64,000 nucleotides of DNA from Actinomadura sp. 6K520 (GCF_004349245.1 NZ_SMLC01000007.1:1-64000); one strand, 5' to 3'; numbered from the stretch's first letter, positions 46,899-55,671 are shown. The notes: generated from the sequence alone by a model not told the origin. A program made the numbers and translations.

Positions 46899-48278
46899 AT
46901 GACCATGGCCACCCTGTCCATCATCGTGCTGGTCGCGCTGTTCGCGGCGACCCTGATCCCCGCATTCGACCTCGGGCTCGGCGCCCTGGTCGCCGCGTTC
47001 CTCCTCGGCCTCGCCGCCGATGTGGCCACGGACGACGTGACGGGATTCTTCCCCTCCGGCTTCTTCGTCCTCATCGTCGGGGTGACGGCCCTGTTCGCCG
47101 CCGCCCATCTCAACGGGACACTCGACTGGCTGCTCGACCTCATGCTGCGGCTGGTCCGCGGCCGGCTGGTGCTGATCGTCCTGGTCCCCTTCGCGATCGG
47201 CGCCGTGCTCACCGCCGTCGGCACCCTGCCCGCGGCCGCGACCGCGATCGTCTCCCCCATCGCGCTGGGCTTCGCCGCGCGGTACCGGGTCTCACCGCTG
47301 ATCGCCGCCGTCCTCGGCGTCACCGGGATCATCAGCGGGCTGCTCTCGCCGCTCGCCGTCTACGGCGTCACCGCGCGCGAGCTGAGCGAGGAGCAGGGCA
47401 TCGCCCTCCCCGGCTCGGCGCCGGTGTCCTTCCTGCTCGGCGGCCTGATCACCGGCCTGCTGGTGTGCACGGCCCTGATGCTCGTCGGCGTACGGACCGG
47501 CGCGATTCCGTCCGGCCGGGTGGCCGCCCCGTCCGGTCCCGCCGCACCGGACGGCCTCGCGCCGGACGGCGCGGCGACTGATGGCGGCCCACCGGAGGGC
47601 ACCGCTCCGGAGCCCCCGGCGAAAACCTCCGTGTCCACCGCCACGGCCGGGACGGCGACGGTCGTCGCCCCGGCGCCCGCGGGGACGCGGGACCAGTTCC
47701 GAGTCCGCGCCCTCACGGTCTCCTGCCTGCTCGCCGTGGTCGTCCTCTCGGTCGGGTTCGACATGAACGTGGGCTACCTCGGGCTCACCGCGGCGCTGGT
47801 CCTGCAGCTGGCGCTCCGCCTGCCACCCGGCGAGATCGTCTCCAGGATCCCGTGGAACGTCGTCCTGCTGATCGGCGGCCTGCTGACCTACGTCGGCCTG
47901 ATGCAGCACCTGGGCGCGTTCAAGCAGATCAGCGACATGCTCCGGGTGGACGGGTCGCCCATGCTCAGCCTGCTGGTGCTCTGCTACATCGCCGGGGTGA
48001 CGTCCTTCGCCGCCAGCTCCATCGCGGTGTTCGTGACCGCCATGCCGCTGCTGCCCCCGCTGGTGGCCGACGGCGTGTCCCCGGTCGGCGGCGTGCTCGC
48101 CCTCGCCCTGGCCTCGGTGATGGTCGACATCAACCCGCTCGGCATCACCGGCGGCCTCATCCTCGGCGCCGCCGAACCCTCGGCACGGCCCCGCCTGTTC
48201 CGCAACCTGCTCATCTACGGCCTCATCTCGATTCCCATCGCCCCCTTCCTGACCTGGCTGGCCTTCAGCTGGTGGTGA
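46899..48278 (+). CDS. MatC/SLC13-type carboxylate transporter
   Basis: The 459-aa integral membrane protein is read from ATG 46899; GTG 46893 is in frame. There are about 11 TMs in two halves (LVALFAATLIPAFDLGLGAL, LPAAATAIVSPIALGFAARY; second half FAASSIAVFVTAMPLLPPLV, DINPLGITGGLIL). They are split by an unusually long, proline/alanine-rich cytoplasmic linker at ~215-275 (GPAAPDGLAPDG and similar). The family carries malonate, succinate, citrate or other dicarboxylates with Na+ or H+. Adjacency to a CoA-transferase supports a carboxylate substrate. Confidence 0.88.
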   Translation: MTMATLSIIVLVALFAATLIPAFDLGLGALVAAFLLGLAADVATDDVTGFFPSGFFVLIVGVTALFAAAHLNGTLDWLLDLMLRLVRGRLVLIVLVPFAIGAVLTAVGTLPAAATAIVSPIALGFAARYRVSPLIAAVLGVTGIISGLLSPLAVYGVTARELSEEQGIALPGSAPVSFLLGGLITGLLVCTALMLVGVRTGAIPSGRVAAPSGPAAPDGLAPDGAATDGGPPEGTAPEPPAKTSVSTATAGTATVVAPAPAGTRDQFRVRALTVSCLLAVVVLSVGFDMNVGYLGLTAALVLQLALRLPPGEIVSRIPWNVVLLIGGLLTYVGLMQHLGAFKQISDMLRVDGSPMLSLLVLCYIAGVTSFAASSIAVFVTAMPLLPPLVADGVSPVGGVLALALASVMVDINPLGITGGLILGAAEPSARPRLFRNLLIYGLISIPIAPFLTWLAFSWW

Positions 48279-48293
48279 GACCCCGGAGTCGCC

Positions 48294-48329
48294 ACCGGGA
48301 CCGGCCGCCTGCCGGCCGCCGGTCCCGGT
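48294..48329 (+). terminator. hairpin terminator after the transporter gene
   Basis: A perfect 11-bp stem ACCGGGACCGG / CCGGTCCCGGT with a 14-base loop starts 16 bp after the stop codon. It closes the CoA-transferase-transporter operon. Confidence 0.78.
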
Positions 48330-48493
48330 CGCGCTCCGCCTGACCGTCAGCACCAGGAGAGGTTCAAGTTCGTGCGGGTCACGTTGCGGAGGGCCCAGCA
48401 CGGCCGGGCACCGCATCCCGCGGTACCCGGCCGTCACGGGCCCCGCCGCGCGGCAGTGCCCGTTCGTACGCGGCGAGACGTCGGCCGCGCTCA

Positions 48494-49762
48494 CTACTGA
48501 CTTGTTGTGCACTCGGTGCCGTTGAGGCTGAACTCGGTCGGTGCGGTGTTCGTCCCGCCATAGGTGGCCTGAAGCCCGAAGGACGTGGCGGCTCCGGCGG
48601 CGATCGTGGCGTTGTAGGGGACGTTGCGGGCGGTGGCCTGGGCACCGGACTGGGTCACGTCGGCGTTCCAGGCGCTGGTCACGTGCTGATCTCCCGGCCA
48701 GGCCCAGGTCAGCGTCCAGCCGTTGACGGTGGTGGTGCTGGTGATGCTGAGCTGCGCGGTGAAGCCGTTGTTCCAGGTGTTGGCGGTGTAGGTGACCTGG
48801 CAGGTGGAGTCGGACGGCGGGGGCGTCGTGGGGTTGCCGGAGGCGAGGCCGAAGAACTCGACGGCGTACTGCGCCATGCCGCTCATCGGCAGGCTGTGCC
48901 CGGCACCGGAGACGGTGATCGCCTCGACCGGGGCGGTGCCGGAGGAACCGGCGAAGCGCTGCCGGGTCCAGCCGGACCGCGGGGTGTCGGTAGAGGTGGG
49001 CGTGGTGCTCAGGCCGTGCACGTTGGTCCACTGTTTGATCTCCTCGGCCAGTTCGGCGTAGGAGACGACGTTGTCGGCGGTGCCGTGCCAGAGCTGCATC
49101 CGCGGCCAGGGTCCGCCGTAGCCGGGGTTCGCCTGGCGCACCAGGTCGCCCCACTGCTGCGCGGTCTTGCCGACGCACGGCGAGGCGTTGCCCCCGGGCT
49201 GGTAGGCGTCCTCGTTGGGGAAGCACGCGAAGGGGACGCCCATGAACGCCGCTCCCGCCTTGAACACCTCCGGGTACAGGGCGGCCATCGCGTTGGTCAT
49301 CATGCCGCCCGAGGAACTGCCCGTCACGAACACCCGATCCGGGTCGCCGCCGTAATGCTGCTCCGCATAAGTGATCATTGACATGAGCGAGACGGGGTCG
49401 GTGCGGCCGCCGCGTACCTTCGACGCGTCGGACCAGTTGTCGAAGCAGTTGAACTTCTTGTTCGACGCCGACGGGAAGATCACGACGAATCCGTACCGGT
49501 CGGCCAGGGACGCGAACTCGCTGGACGAATAGAAGCCGGGTCCCGAACCACCGCACGGATGCAGCGCCATCACGATCGCCGGCGACGTCTGTGCCGTGTC
49601 GGGCACGTAAACGTGCATCTGCAGGTTGCCCGGATTGTCGCCGAAGCCAGTGACCTGCGTCAGACTGGCCGCCGCCGCGTGCTGTACCGGCAGCACGGCC
49701 GCCGTGACCGCACAGAGCATCGCCGCGCATGCGCTGGCCAGCATGGTCGTCAGTCGTTTCAT
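48494..49762 (-). CDS. secreted CE1 esterase (PHB depolymerase/acetylxylan-feruloyl type) with C-terminal CBM2
   Basis: The 422-aa product begins with a Sec signal peptide (MKRLTTMLASACAAML, cut near AAA-32). The catalytic domain, residues ~35-310, has ALHPCGGSGPGF (oxyanion), VTGSSSGGMMTNAM with nucleophile S150, HGTADNVVS (acid) and GAGHSLPM (histidine). A short TTPPPSDS linker leads to a ~100-residue cellulose-binding module family 2 with surface tryptophans (TANTWNNGFTAQLSI, VNGWTLTWAWPG, SAWNADVTQSG). It most likely de-esterifies plant polysaccharide (acetylxylan or feruloyl-arabinoxylan) while bound to cellulose. It is monocistronic, divergent from MarR. Confidence 0.92.
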   Translation of the reverse strand: MKRLTTMLASACAAMLCAVTAAVLPVQHAAAASLTQVTGFGDNPGNLQMHVYVPDTAQTSPAIVMALHPCGGSGPGFYSSSEFASLADRYGFVVIFPSASNKKFNCFDNWSDASKVRGGRTDPVSLMSMITYAEQHYGGDPDRVFVTGSSSGGMMTNAMAALYPEVFKAGAAFMGVPFACFPNEDAYQPGGNASPCVGKTAQQWGDLVRQANPGYGGPWPRMQLWHGTADNVVSYAELAEEIKQWTNVHGLSTTPTSTDTPRSGWTRQRFAGSSGTAPVEAITVSGAGHSLPMSGMAQYAVEFFGLASGNPTTPPPSDSTCQVTYTANTWNNGFTAQLSITSTTTVNGWTLTWAWPGDQHVTSAWNADVTQSGAQATARNVPYNATIAAGAATSFGLQATYGGTNTAPTEFSLNGTECTTSQ

Positions 49763-49921
49763 CCGCCCTCCTTCATTCGGGCCTGGGAGCTGGTGCCGTG
49801 ATTTTCAGCGGACCGGCATCAATTGCCGGAATATATGTGGAGCGTCGATCAGCGTCAACGCTTTATCACGTCCATCGGCCGATCAGATCAGGGGAAACGA
49901 GTTTCCGCTGGCATCAAGAGC

Positions 49922-49933
49922 CTTGATATCAAG
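49922..49933. promoter_or_regulatory. palindrome CTTGATATCAAG upstream of marR
   Basis: This perfect 12-bp palindrome, with a neighbouring ATCAAGAG half-site at 49912, lies 70 bp before the GTG start of the MarR gene, in the divergent region with the CE1 esterase. CTTGATATCAAG-type sites are typical MarR operators. Confidence 0.6.
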
Positions 49934-50003
49934 ATCCTTGCGACGCATCCATGAAAACTTTCACGGCTAACAGTTCCGGAGGCGCCGGAGGTATGGTCTT
50001 CCG

Positions 50004-50528
50004 GTGACCGACCGCCGCACTCCCCCACCGGCCCGGCCGGCCGGTGCGCCGCAGCCGCGCGTGAGCTATCTGGTGTTCCGGTTGGAGCGACGTATCCGGG
50101 CCCGTCTCGACGATGCGCTGGCCCGGCACGGTGTCACCACGACCGAGTACATGGCGCTCAGCGAGCTGAATCTTCGTGACGGGCCGTCGTCGGCGGAGCT
50201 GGCCCGCATCGCCTTCGTCACGCCGCAGGCGATGAATCTGGTCATCCGCGACCTGGAACGGCGCGAGCTGATCCGCCGCGATCCGCATCCGGACGGCGGG
50301 CGCGTGCTGCGCGCCCGGGTCACCGGCAGGGGCCTGGACGTCCTGCGGCGCTGTGACCGCGCGCTGGACGACATCGAAGCGATCATGTTCGCCGAGATCG
50401 ACGCCGTCGACCGCAAGTCGCTGGCCGAGAACCTCCTACGGTGCGCACACGCCCTGCGGTCCGACACGAGCACCCACCACCTGGACCACCGGCGCCCCCT
50501 CCACGGGCTTGGCGACCCCGACAGGTGA
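50004..50528 (+). CDS. MarR-family transcriptional regulator
   Basis: The 174-aa protein starts at GTG 50004 behind GGAGGT. It has SYLVFRLERRIRARLDDALARHGVT, HTH SSAELARIAFVTPQAMNLVIRDLERREL and wing RRDPHPDGGRVLRARVT; the key recognition part is FVTPQAMNLVIRDL. No ligand residues can be assigned. Its target may be its own promoter and the divergent esterase. A solo IS end begins 3 bp after the stop. Confidence 0.9.
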   Translation: MTDRRTPPPARPAGAPQPRVSYLVFRLERRIRARLDDALARHGVTTTEYMALSELNLRDGPSSAELARIAFVTPQAMNLVIRDLERRELIRRDPHPDGGRVLRARVTGRGLDVLRRCDRALDDIEAIMFAEIDAVDRKSLAENLLRCAHALRSDTSTHHLDHRRPLHGLGDPDR

Positions 50529-50531
50529 CCC

Positions 50532-50564
50532 TGCACTTGCCGAGAACTTCGTCCGTGCAGGTCA
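50532..50564. repeat. solo terminal repeat of the 1.25-kb IS, outside the island
   Basis: TGCACTTGCCGAGAACTTC continuing to GCAGGTCA matches the IS ends at 26732, 37964, 3561 and 7229. No transposase sequence follows, so only the end remains. It shows the IS has moved on both sides of attR. Confidence 0.78.
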
Positions 50565-50575
50565 GGCGAGGCCGC

Positions 50576-50633
50576 CGCCGAGCAAGCCATGAGATCACCA
50601 ACGGTCCATGGCGGCTCGTTGTCGGTTCGGCAG
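50576..50633. repeat. 58-bp dispersed repeat, copy 2
   Basis: This copy matches 40255-40312 at 53 of 58 positions and follows the solo IS end by 11 bp. The remaining 50634-50908 contains no gene that I can support. Confidence 0.75.
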
Positions 50634-50908
50634 GAAGTCGCGGTAGGCGGGCCGGCCGGTGGCGGCGGCTGGTGGTCGGTGCCGGTGAGTTCCAGCAGCG
50701 TCTGGTGCGGTGGTGGCACCGGTCAGCCGGCGCGTCGCTCCTGTCTTCCCGGCATGCCGGGAAGACCTGCTCCATGGCAGGCTGGTTGTCTCAAGTGATC
50801 TCGGTGTGGTGCTCGTGGGTCCGCTGGGACGCAAGGATGTGGGTGAGCCGGCCGGACGGCGGAGTGCGACGTTCTGGACGCGGGCCGGTGCGGCTCCCGA
50901 GCACGGTG

Positions 50909-51511
50909 TCAGGCGGCGTGGCCCCGAGCGAGCGCCGCGGCCATCTGCGTGATGCGCTTGGCCTGGTAGCGGGCGCCTTCGAGGACCGGCTCCCCGGGGC
51001 CGCCGTCCCCGCTCCTGTGGGACACGCCGTAGGGGTTGCCGAGCTGGAACTGGATGTCGTCGGTGTAACCGGGCGGGACGATCAGCCCACCCCAGTGGTA
51101 GAAGACGTTGTGCAGGGATAGCAGGGTGCTCTCATGGCCGCCGTGCGCGGTGCCTGCCGAGCCGAATGCGCCGTAGACCTTCCCGGCCAGCAGTCCACGG
51201 CTCCAGACCGAACCGGTGGTGTCGATGAACTGCTTGAGCTGGCTGGCCATCGCCCCGTACCGGGTCGGGGTGCCGAGCAGCACCGCGTCCGCCCAGACCA
51301 GGTCCTCCACCACGGCTTCCTGGACGTCCTTGGTGCTTTCGGCGTGCGCGGCCCACTCGGGGTTGCCGGCGATGGCCTGGGCGGGGGCGAGTTCGGTGAC
51401 CTTTCGCAGCCGCACCTCGGCCCCGGCCTTCTCCGCGCCCTCGGCCGCCGCGACGGCGAGGGCGTGCACGTTGCCGGTGGAGCTGTAGTAGATGATCGCG
51501 ACATTGGTCAT
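50909..51511 (-). CDS. wrbA: NAD(P)H:quinone oxidoreductase type IV (WrbA)
   Basis: The 200-aa flavodoxin-fold enzyme has IIYYSSTGNVHALAVAAAEG for FMN phosphate, LLGTPTRYGAMASQLKQFID for the isoalloxazine, and GTAHGGHESTLLSLHNVFYHWG with the family histidines. It performs two-electron reduction of quinones, avoiding semiquinone radicals. Its ATG overlaps the exporter's stop by 4 bp (ATGA), so the exporter and WrbA form one operon that would detoxify and expel quinone-like compounds. Confidence 0.94.
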   Translation of the reverse strand: MTNVAIIYYSSTGNVHALAVAAAEGAEKAGAEVRLRKVTELAPAQAIAGNPEWAAHAESTKDVQEAVVEDLVWADAVLLGTPTRYGAMASQLKQFIDTTGSVWSRGLLAGKVYGAFGSAGTAHGGHESTLLSLHNVFYHWGGLIVPPGYTDDIQFQLGNPYGVSHRSGDGGPGEPVLEGARYQAKRITQMAAALARGHAA

Positions 51512-52911
51512 GGTGTCGGTTCCTTTCGTTCCGGAAGAGGGGCGGATGTTGCGGGGCCTTCAGGGGCGGACGGGGACCGTCGGAGCAGGGCCAGGAGGCC
51601 GAGCAGGGCGAGACAGAACGCCACGCCGATGACCGGGCGGACGGACCGGTAGCCGGAAAGGGACCAGGTGACGGTCGCCAGCGCGGGGCCGAAGGCGACG
51701 CCGAGCTGCCGAGCCAGGCTGGTGGTCGCGCCCGTGGTGGCCAGCAGGTGCCGCGGTGACAGGAACATGGCCATCGTCTGATTCGGGCCGGCGAACAGCC
51801 CGGCGCCCACGCCCACCAGGACCAGCGGCAGGGCCAGCCGGGACGGGACGGGCTCGTATCCGAACGTCTCGAACGAGGCGAGGCCGAGGATCAGGACGCA
51901 CATGCCGCCGACGGTGGTCCGTCCAGCCCCCGCGAGCCCGCCCTGTCCCAGCCGGTCGGACAGCAGCCCGCCGCACAGTCCGGCGGCCATGACACCGGCC
52001 GGCAACGCCAGCATGGTCAGCCCGATCTCGCTGGGCGAGGCGCCCCCGCGCATCAGGTGGAACGGGATCAGGAACTGGATGGTCATGACCGCCGCCATCT
52101 CCATCAGCAGCGCCAGGTGCGGGGCGCCCATGCCCGGCACGGCGAGCAGCTCACGGACCGGCCGCCCTGCCGGCAGCCGCCACCAGGCCAGCACGAAGGG
52201 GACGGCGGCCAGGATCAGCGGGAACCACCCGGGCCCGTCGGCGGCGGCGAGCGACAGCGACAGCATGACCATGACCGCGGCGGTGCCGAGCAGCCCGGTC
52301 TCGGCCGCCCAGGCCCGGTCCGGCAGCCGCAGGCGCGGCCCCGGCGGCAGCTGGGGCCACGCGATCGCGATGACCAGCAGGCCCACCGGAACGTTCAGGT
52401 AGAAGATCCAAGGCCAGCCCAGCGACTCGATGACCAGCCCGCCGAGCGCGGGCCCCGCCACCGCGCCCAGCGGCCCGAGCGTCATCACCACCGCCATCGC
52501 ACGTCCGCGCGCCTCAGGCCGTACCGCGATCGTGGTGAGCACGGGGACGAGCGCGAACAGGGCGGCGCCGAACGCGCCCTGCGCCACCCGCGCCGCCAGC
52601 AGCCAGCCGATGCCCGGGGCGAGCCCGGCCGCGACGCCGGCGGCGGTGAACCCGGTGACCGCCAAGGTCAGCGCCTCCCGGCGTCCCACCCGGTCGAGCC
52701 ATCGCCCGCTGGGCAGGCTGAGCGCGATCAGCGGAAGAACGTACCCCAGAACGACCCACTCGGTGAGGCTCGTGCCGATGCCGAAGTCGTGCTCGATGGT
52801 GGGCAGAGCGACGTTGACGATGGTCACGTCCAGCTGAGCCGTGAAGACGGCGAGTCCCGTGGCGGCGACCAGCCACCATCGGTTCCGCGCACCGAGGCCG
52901 TCGTCGCGCAC
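51508..52911 (-). CDS. MFS drug-efflux transporter (DHA2-like)
   Basis: The 467-aa protein starts at GTG 52911 and has about 14 TMs: FTAQLDVTIVNVALPTIEHDF in TM1, DRVGRREALTLAVTG motif A, GPLGAVAGPALGGLVIESLGW motif C, and a second half ending VAFCLALLGLLALLRR. It is shorter than QacA-like proteins but the pattern is clear. It is the first gene of the exporter-wrbA operon, directly adjacent to a 16-bp inverted repeat and the divergent TetR, which almost certainly represses it. Confidence 0.93.
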   Translation of the reverse strand: MRDDGLGARNRWWLVAATGLAVFTAQLDVTIVNVALPTIEHDFGIGTSLTEWVVLGYVLPLIALSLPSGRWLDRVGRREALTLAVTGFTAAGVAAGLAPGIGWLLAARVAQGAFGAALFALVPVLTTIAVRPEARGRAMAVVMTLGPLGAVAGPALGGLVIESLGWPWIFYLNVPVGLLVIAIAWPQLPPGPRLRLPDRAWAAETGLLGTAAVMVMLSLSLAAADGPGWFPLILAAVPFVLAWWRLPAGRPVRELLAVPGMGAPHLALLMEMAAVMTIQFLIPFHLMRGGASPSEIGLTMLALPAGVMAAGLCGGLLSDRLGQGGLAGAGRTTVGGMCVLILGLASFETFGYEPVPSRLALPLVLVGVGAGLFAGPNQTMAMFLSPRHLLATTGATTSLARQLGVAFGPALATVTWSLSGYRSVRPVIGVAFCLALLGLLALLRRSPSAPEGPATSAPLPERKEPTP

Positions 52912-52924
52912 CAGTCCCCCGAAA

Positions 52925-52970
52925 AACTTGTCACTGTGTCAAGTTGGTAATGTAGACACGGAGACAAGTT
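52925..52970. promoter_or_regulatory. TetR operator: 16-bp inverted repeat
   Basis: The left arm AACTTGTCACTGTGTC (52925-52940) and right arm GACACGGAGACAAGTT (52955-52970) are inverted with 14 of 16 positions paired and a 14-bp spacer. The element fills the short gap between the divergent exporter and TetR starts, overlapping both promoters. Confidence 0.8.
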
Positions 52971-52984
52971 TTGGCAAGGAGCCC

Positions 52985-53611
52985 ATGGCCAGAGAGATCA
53001 AAGATCCGCGGAACGCGCGCAGCCGCCGGACACGGGACGCGGTACTGGCGGCGACCCGCGCCATCTTGGAGAAAGACGGCTTCGAGGCGCTGAGCATCGC
53101 GGCCGTCGCTGCCCATGCGGGAATCTCCCGGCAGGCCGTCTACCTGCATTTCGGTTCCCGATCCGAGCTGGTGACCGCCCTGTTCGACTTCATGGCCCAA
53201 CAGGAGGGACTCACCGAGTCGCTCGACCCGGTCCACAACGCGCCCGACGTGATCACCGCGCTTCGGGAATGGGCGCGGCACCTGGCCACCTACCACCCGC
53301 GCCTGATGGCCGTGGACAGCGCGATCGACCGTGTCCGGCACGTGGACGCCGACGCGGCCCGCTACCGGGAGACGATCGACGCCAGGCAGATGGCCGGCTG
53401 CCGCGCGCTGGCCCGGCGCCTGGCCGACGAGGGCCGCCTGGCCGAACCCTGGACGGTCGACACGGCGGCCGACATGCTGTGGTCTCTGATCGCCACGGAC
53501 CTGTTCAAACGTCTGCTCGCCCGCGGCTGGACGGCCGCCCGCACCGCCGAGCATCTCGGGGCCATGTTCGAAGCGACCTTCGTCCGGCCTCCGGAACCCG
53601 CCGATCGTTAG
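52985..53611 (+). CDS. TetR-family repressor of the exporter-wrbA operon
   Basis: The 208-aa protein starts at ATG 52985 (RBS AAGGAG). The N-terminal HTH is ILEKDGFEALSIAAVAAHAGISRQAVYLHFGSRSELV, whose core AAVAAHAGISRQAVYLHF is the TetR signature. The C-terminal helices form the ligand pocket (DTAADMLWSLIATDLFKRLL). The divergent operon and strong inverted repeat indicate local autorepression relieved by the exported compound. The short segment 53612-53764 after it carries no gene that I recognise. Confidence 0.93.
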   Translation: MAREIKDPRNARSRRTRDAVLAATRAILEKDGFEALSIAAVAAHAGISRQAVYLHFGSRSELVTALFDFMAQQEGLTESLDPVHNAPDVITALREWARHLATYHPRLMAVDSAIDRVRHVDADAARYRETIDARQMAGCRALARRLADEGRLAEPWTVDTAADMLWSLIATDLFKRLLARGWTAARTAEHLGAMFEATFVRPPEPADR

Positions 53612-53764
53612 CCACTGGGCCAGGGCGATGGAGCAGGGTGAGCAGCCCTTCGTGGCGCATTCGTAGACCTCGGCGGCCCGCCTGCTCGTCACCAGCGCGG
53701 CCGGCCGGCCGGGCGCGGCGGTGAGGCCGTCCAGAAGGTCACTGAGTTCGGCGGCTCACAGAGG

Positions 53765-54364
53765 TCACATCTCGTACACCTGGCCGGTCTGACGACCTTC
53801 GATGGAGCGAATGTAGGCGTTTGCCGCCATGGCGGCCGGGACGGGTTCGAAGCCGGCGAACAGGTCGCCGTAGTGATCCATCGACTCGCTGAAGACGGTG
53901 GGGCTGACGGCGTTGATCCGCTGGCGGTGCGGCAGTTCGATCGCGGCGGCTCGGACGAACGCCTCAACGGCGCCGTTGGCCACTGACGCCATCGAGCCGC
54001 GGACGAGCGGATCGCGGACGAGGACACCGCTGATGAGAGTGAAGGACCCGTCCTCGGCCGCCCGTGCGCTGCCCTGCCGGACGAGTTCGATCTGGCTGAA
54101 CGCCTTTCCGGTGAGACCGTCCCGCACATCCTGAGCGCTCAACTCGGCGAAGGGCTTCCACGGCACGCCGCCGGCGGCGCTGGCCACGGCCTCGATCCGC
54201 CCCGCCCGCTCGTACATCGCCTGGATGGAGTCGGGGTCGGTGATGTCCACGGAAATCTCGGAGCCGGTGCGTGAAGCGGTGACGATCTCATGGCCGCGTT
54301 CGCGCAGCACCATGTGGACGGCACGGCCGAGAGTTCCGGTGGCTCCGATGAGCAGAATCTTCAT
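53765..54364 (-). CDS. short-chain dehydrogenase-like NAD(P)-binding protein
   Basis: The 199-aa compact SDR has ILLIGATGTLGRAVHMVL for the dinucleotide, DITDPDSIQAMYE, ASAAGGVPWKPF replacing NNAG, and a C-terminal INAVSPTVF. The usual Y-x-x-x-K is not seen, as in the short SDR_a5/YwnB-like group, so catalysis is uncertain. It is divergent from the LysR gene 54436, which probably controls it. Confidence 0.85.
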   Translation of the reverse strand: MKILLIGATGTLGRAVHMVLRERGHEIVTASRTGSEISVDITDPDSIQAMYERAGRIEAVASAAGGVPWKPFAELSAQDVRDGLTGKAFSQIELVRQGSARAAEDGSFTLISGVLVRDPLVRGSMASVANGAVEAFVRAAAIELPHRQRINAVSPTVFSESMDHYGDLFAGFEPVPAAMAANAYIRSIEGRQTGQVYEM

Positions 54365-54435
54365 GGACGGATGGTCGTCCAGATTGGTCAGTGGAGTCCA
54401 GCTACATATGCTGCACGTCCTTTTAAGATGAGCTC

Positions 54436-55320
54436 ATGCTCGACGTGAGGCGCCTCATCCTGCTCCGCGACCTGGCGGAGTACGGCACCGTCACCGCGGT
54501 CGCCGACGTGCATCAGGTCACCCCGTCCGCCGTCTCGCAGCAGTTGCGGGCGCTGGAGACCGAGGCCGATGCGGTCCTGCTGCACCGGGAGGGACGCACC
54601 GTGAGCCTGACCGCGACCGGCGCCGCGCTGGTCAGGCAGAGCGAGCGGGTGCTCGCCGAACTGGAACGGGCGCACGGCATCGTGCGGGCCACGGACGGGC
54701 AGGTCGCGGGTGAGCTCGTCATCGGCTGCTTCACCAGCGCCCTCGCCCCGGTGGCCGCCCCTCTCTCGGGCGCCCTGGTCGAACGCCACCCGGGACTGCG
54801 CCCGAGGATCATCCAGGCGGAGCCTGAGGACGCCCTGCCGATGCTGAGGCGGCGTGACCTCGATCTGGCGCTTCACTACCGCTACCGGCACCTCGGGGCC
54901 GGCCTTCCCGACGGACTCACCGCCCGTACGCTCTTCGAGGACCCGCTGGCGCTCGCCGTCCCGGAGAGGCTGCGAGCGGCCGCAGGGGAACGGGGGGTCG
55001 CGGCACTCCGGCGTGAGCGCTGGGTCACCACACCCCCGCCCAGCGCCTGCCGCGACGTCATGTTGCACGCCTGTCACAGCGCGGGCTTCACGCCCCTGCT
55101 GGAGCACGACTACACCGATTTGCGGTCGGCACTGGCCCTGGTGGCGACGGGGCTGGCCGTGACGATCCTCCCCGGGCTGCTGTGCGACGACCCGCCGGAC
55201 GGCGTGGCGATCCTGCCGCTGCCGGAGAAGGGCCGCACGATCGAGGCCGTGATCAGGTCAGGCTCGGAGGAGCATCCGGCGATCGTCGCCGCCCTCGACG
55301 TGCTGAATCACCCAGCCTGA
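54436..55320 (+). CDS. LysR-family transcriptional regulator
   Basis: The 294-aa LTTR has HTH LAEYGTVTAVADVHQVTPSAVSQQLRALE (recognition part VHQVTPSAVSQQL) and an effector domain with GELVIGCFTSALAPVAAPL, LDLALHYRYR and VATGLAVTILPGL. It starts at ATG 54436 and is divergent from the SDR gene with a 71-bp gap, the usual layout for regulating the neighbour. It ends in DVLNHPA, of normal length. Confidence 0.92.
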   Translation: MLDVRRLILLRDLAEYGTVTAVADVHQVTPSAVSQQLRALETEADAVLLHREGRTVSLTATGAALVRQSERVLAELERAHGIVRATDGQVAGELVIGCFTSALAPVAAPLSGALVERHPGLRPRIIQAEPEDALPMLRRRDLDLALHYRYRHLGAGLPDGLTARTLFEDPLALAVPERLRAAAGERGVAALRRERWVTTPPPSACRDVMLHACHSAGFTPLLEHDYTDLRSALALVATGLAVTILPGLLCDDPPDGVAILPLPEKGRTIEAVIRSGSEEHPAIVAALDVLNHPA

Positions 55321-55374
55321 GTAGTCGCTCATATCCAGGCGAGGAACGAACACGCGTTCAGGGGACGACCCGGG

Positions 55375-55600
55375 TCAGAAGAGTTCGAGGCGGCGGGTCA
55401 GGAACCTCCGCTCGGGGGTGACGTGGCCAGGTCGAGCGCCCGGCGATACGCGGATCTGGCCTCTCCGTCGCGGCCGAGACGCCGCAGCAGTTCGCCCCGG
55501 GTCGAATGGAAGTAGAGGTAGCCGTCCAGGTCGAGGCCATCGACCGCGCGCAGCACCGTGGCGGGGTCACCGGCCTGGGCGAGCGCCGCAGCGCGGTTGA
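55375..55600 (-). pseudogene. ECF sigma factor (DUF6596/SigJ-like) C-terminal relic
   Basis: The last ~70 residues of an ECF41/42-like sigma factor are visible: FNRAAALAQAGDPATVLRAVDG, DLDGYLYFHSTRGELLRRLG and AYRRALDLATSPP. A frameshift then leads to ERRFLTRRLELF and the stop. The sigma-2/sigma-4 DNA-binding regions are lost. Confidence 0.75.
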
Positions 55601-55671
55601 ACCATCCGCGGCCCCGAGGGCATGCAGGCCGACCTGGTCCGCGCGCTCTAACAACGCGCGCCAAGAACACA

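Noticed and set aside
45588-47108. 506-codon minus-strand frame opposite the CoA-transferase
   Set aside because: It is a shadow frame of a clearly recognisable enzyme and contains only charged low-complexity sequence.
47292-49730. 812-codon open frame on the minus strand
   Set aside because: It crosses the transporter, a terminator and the esterase, with low-complexity composition. The real genes in the other frames show signal peptide, catalytic motifs and membrane helices.
53612-53764. Small minus-strand gene (YECATKGCSPCSIALAQW)
   Set aside because: There is no start with a ribosome site and no family recognised. The C-x-x-C could be chance, so it was left as unassigned intergenic sequence.
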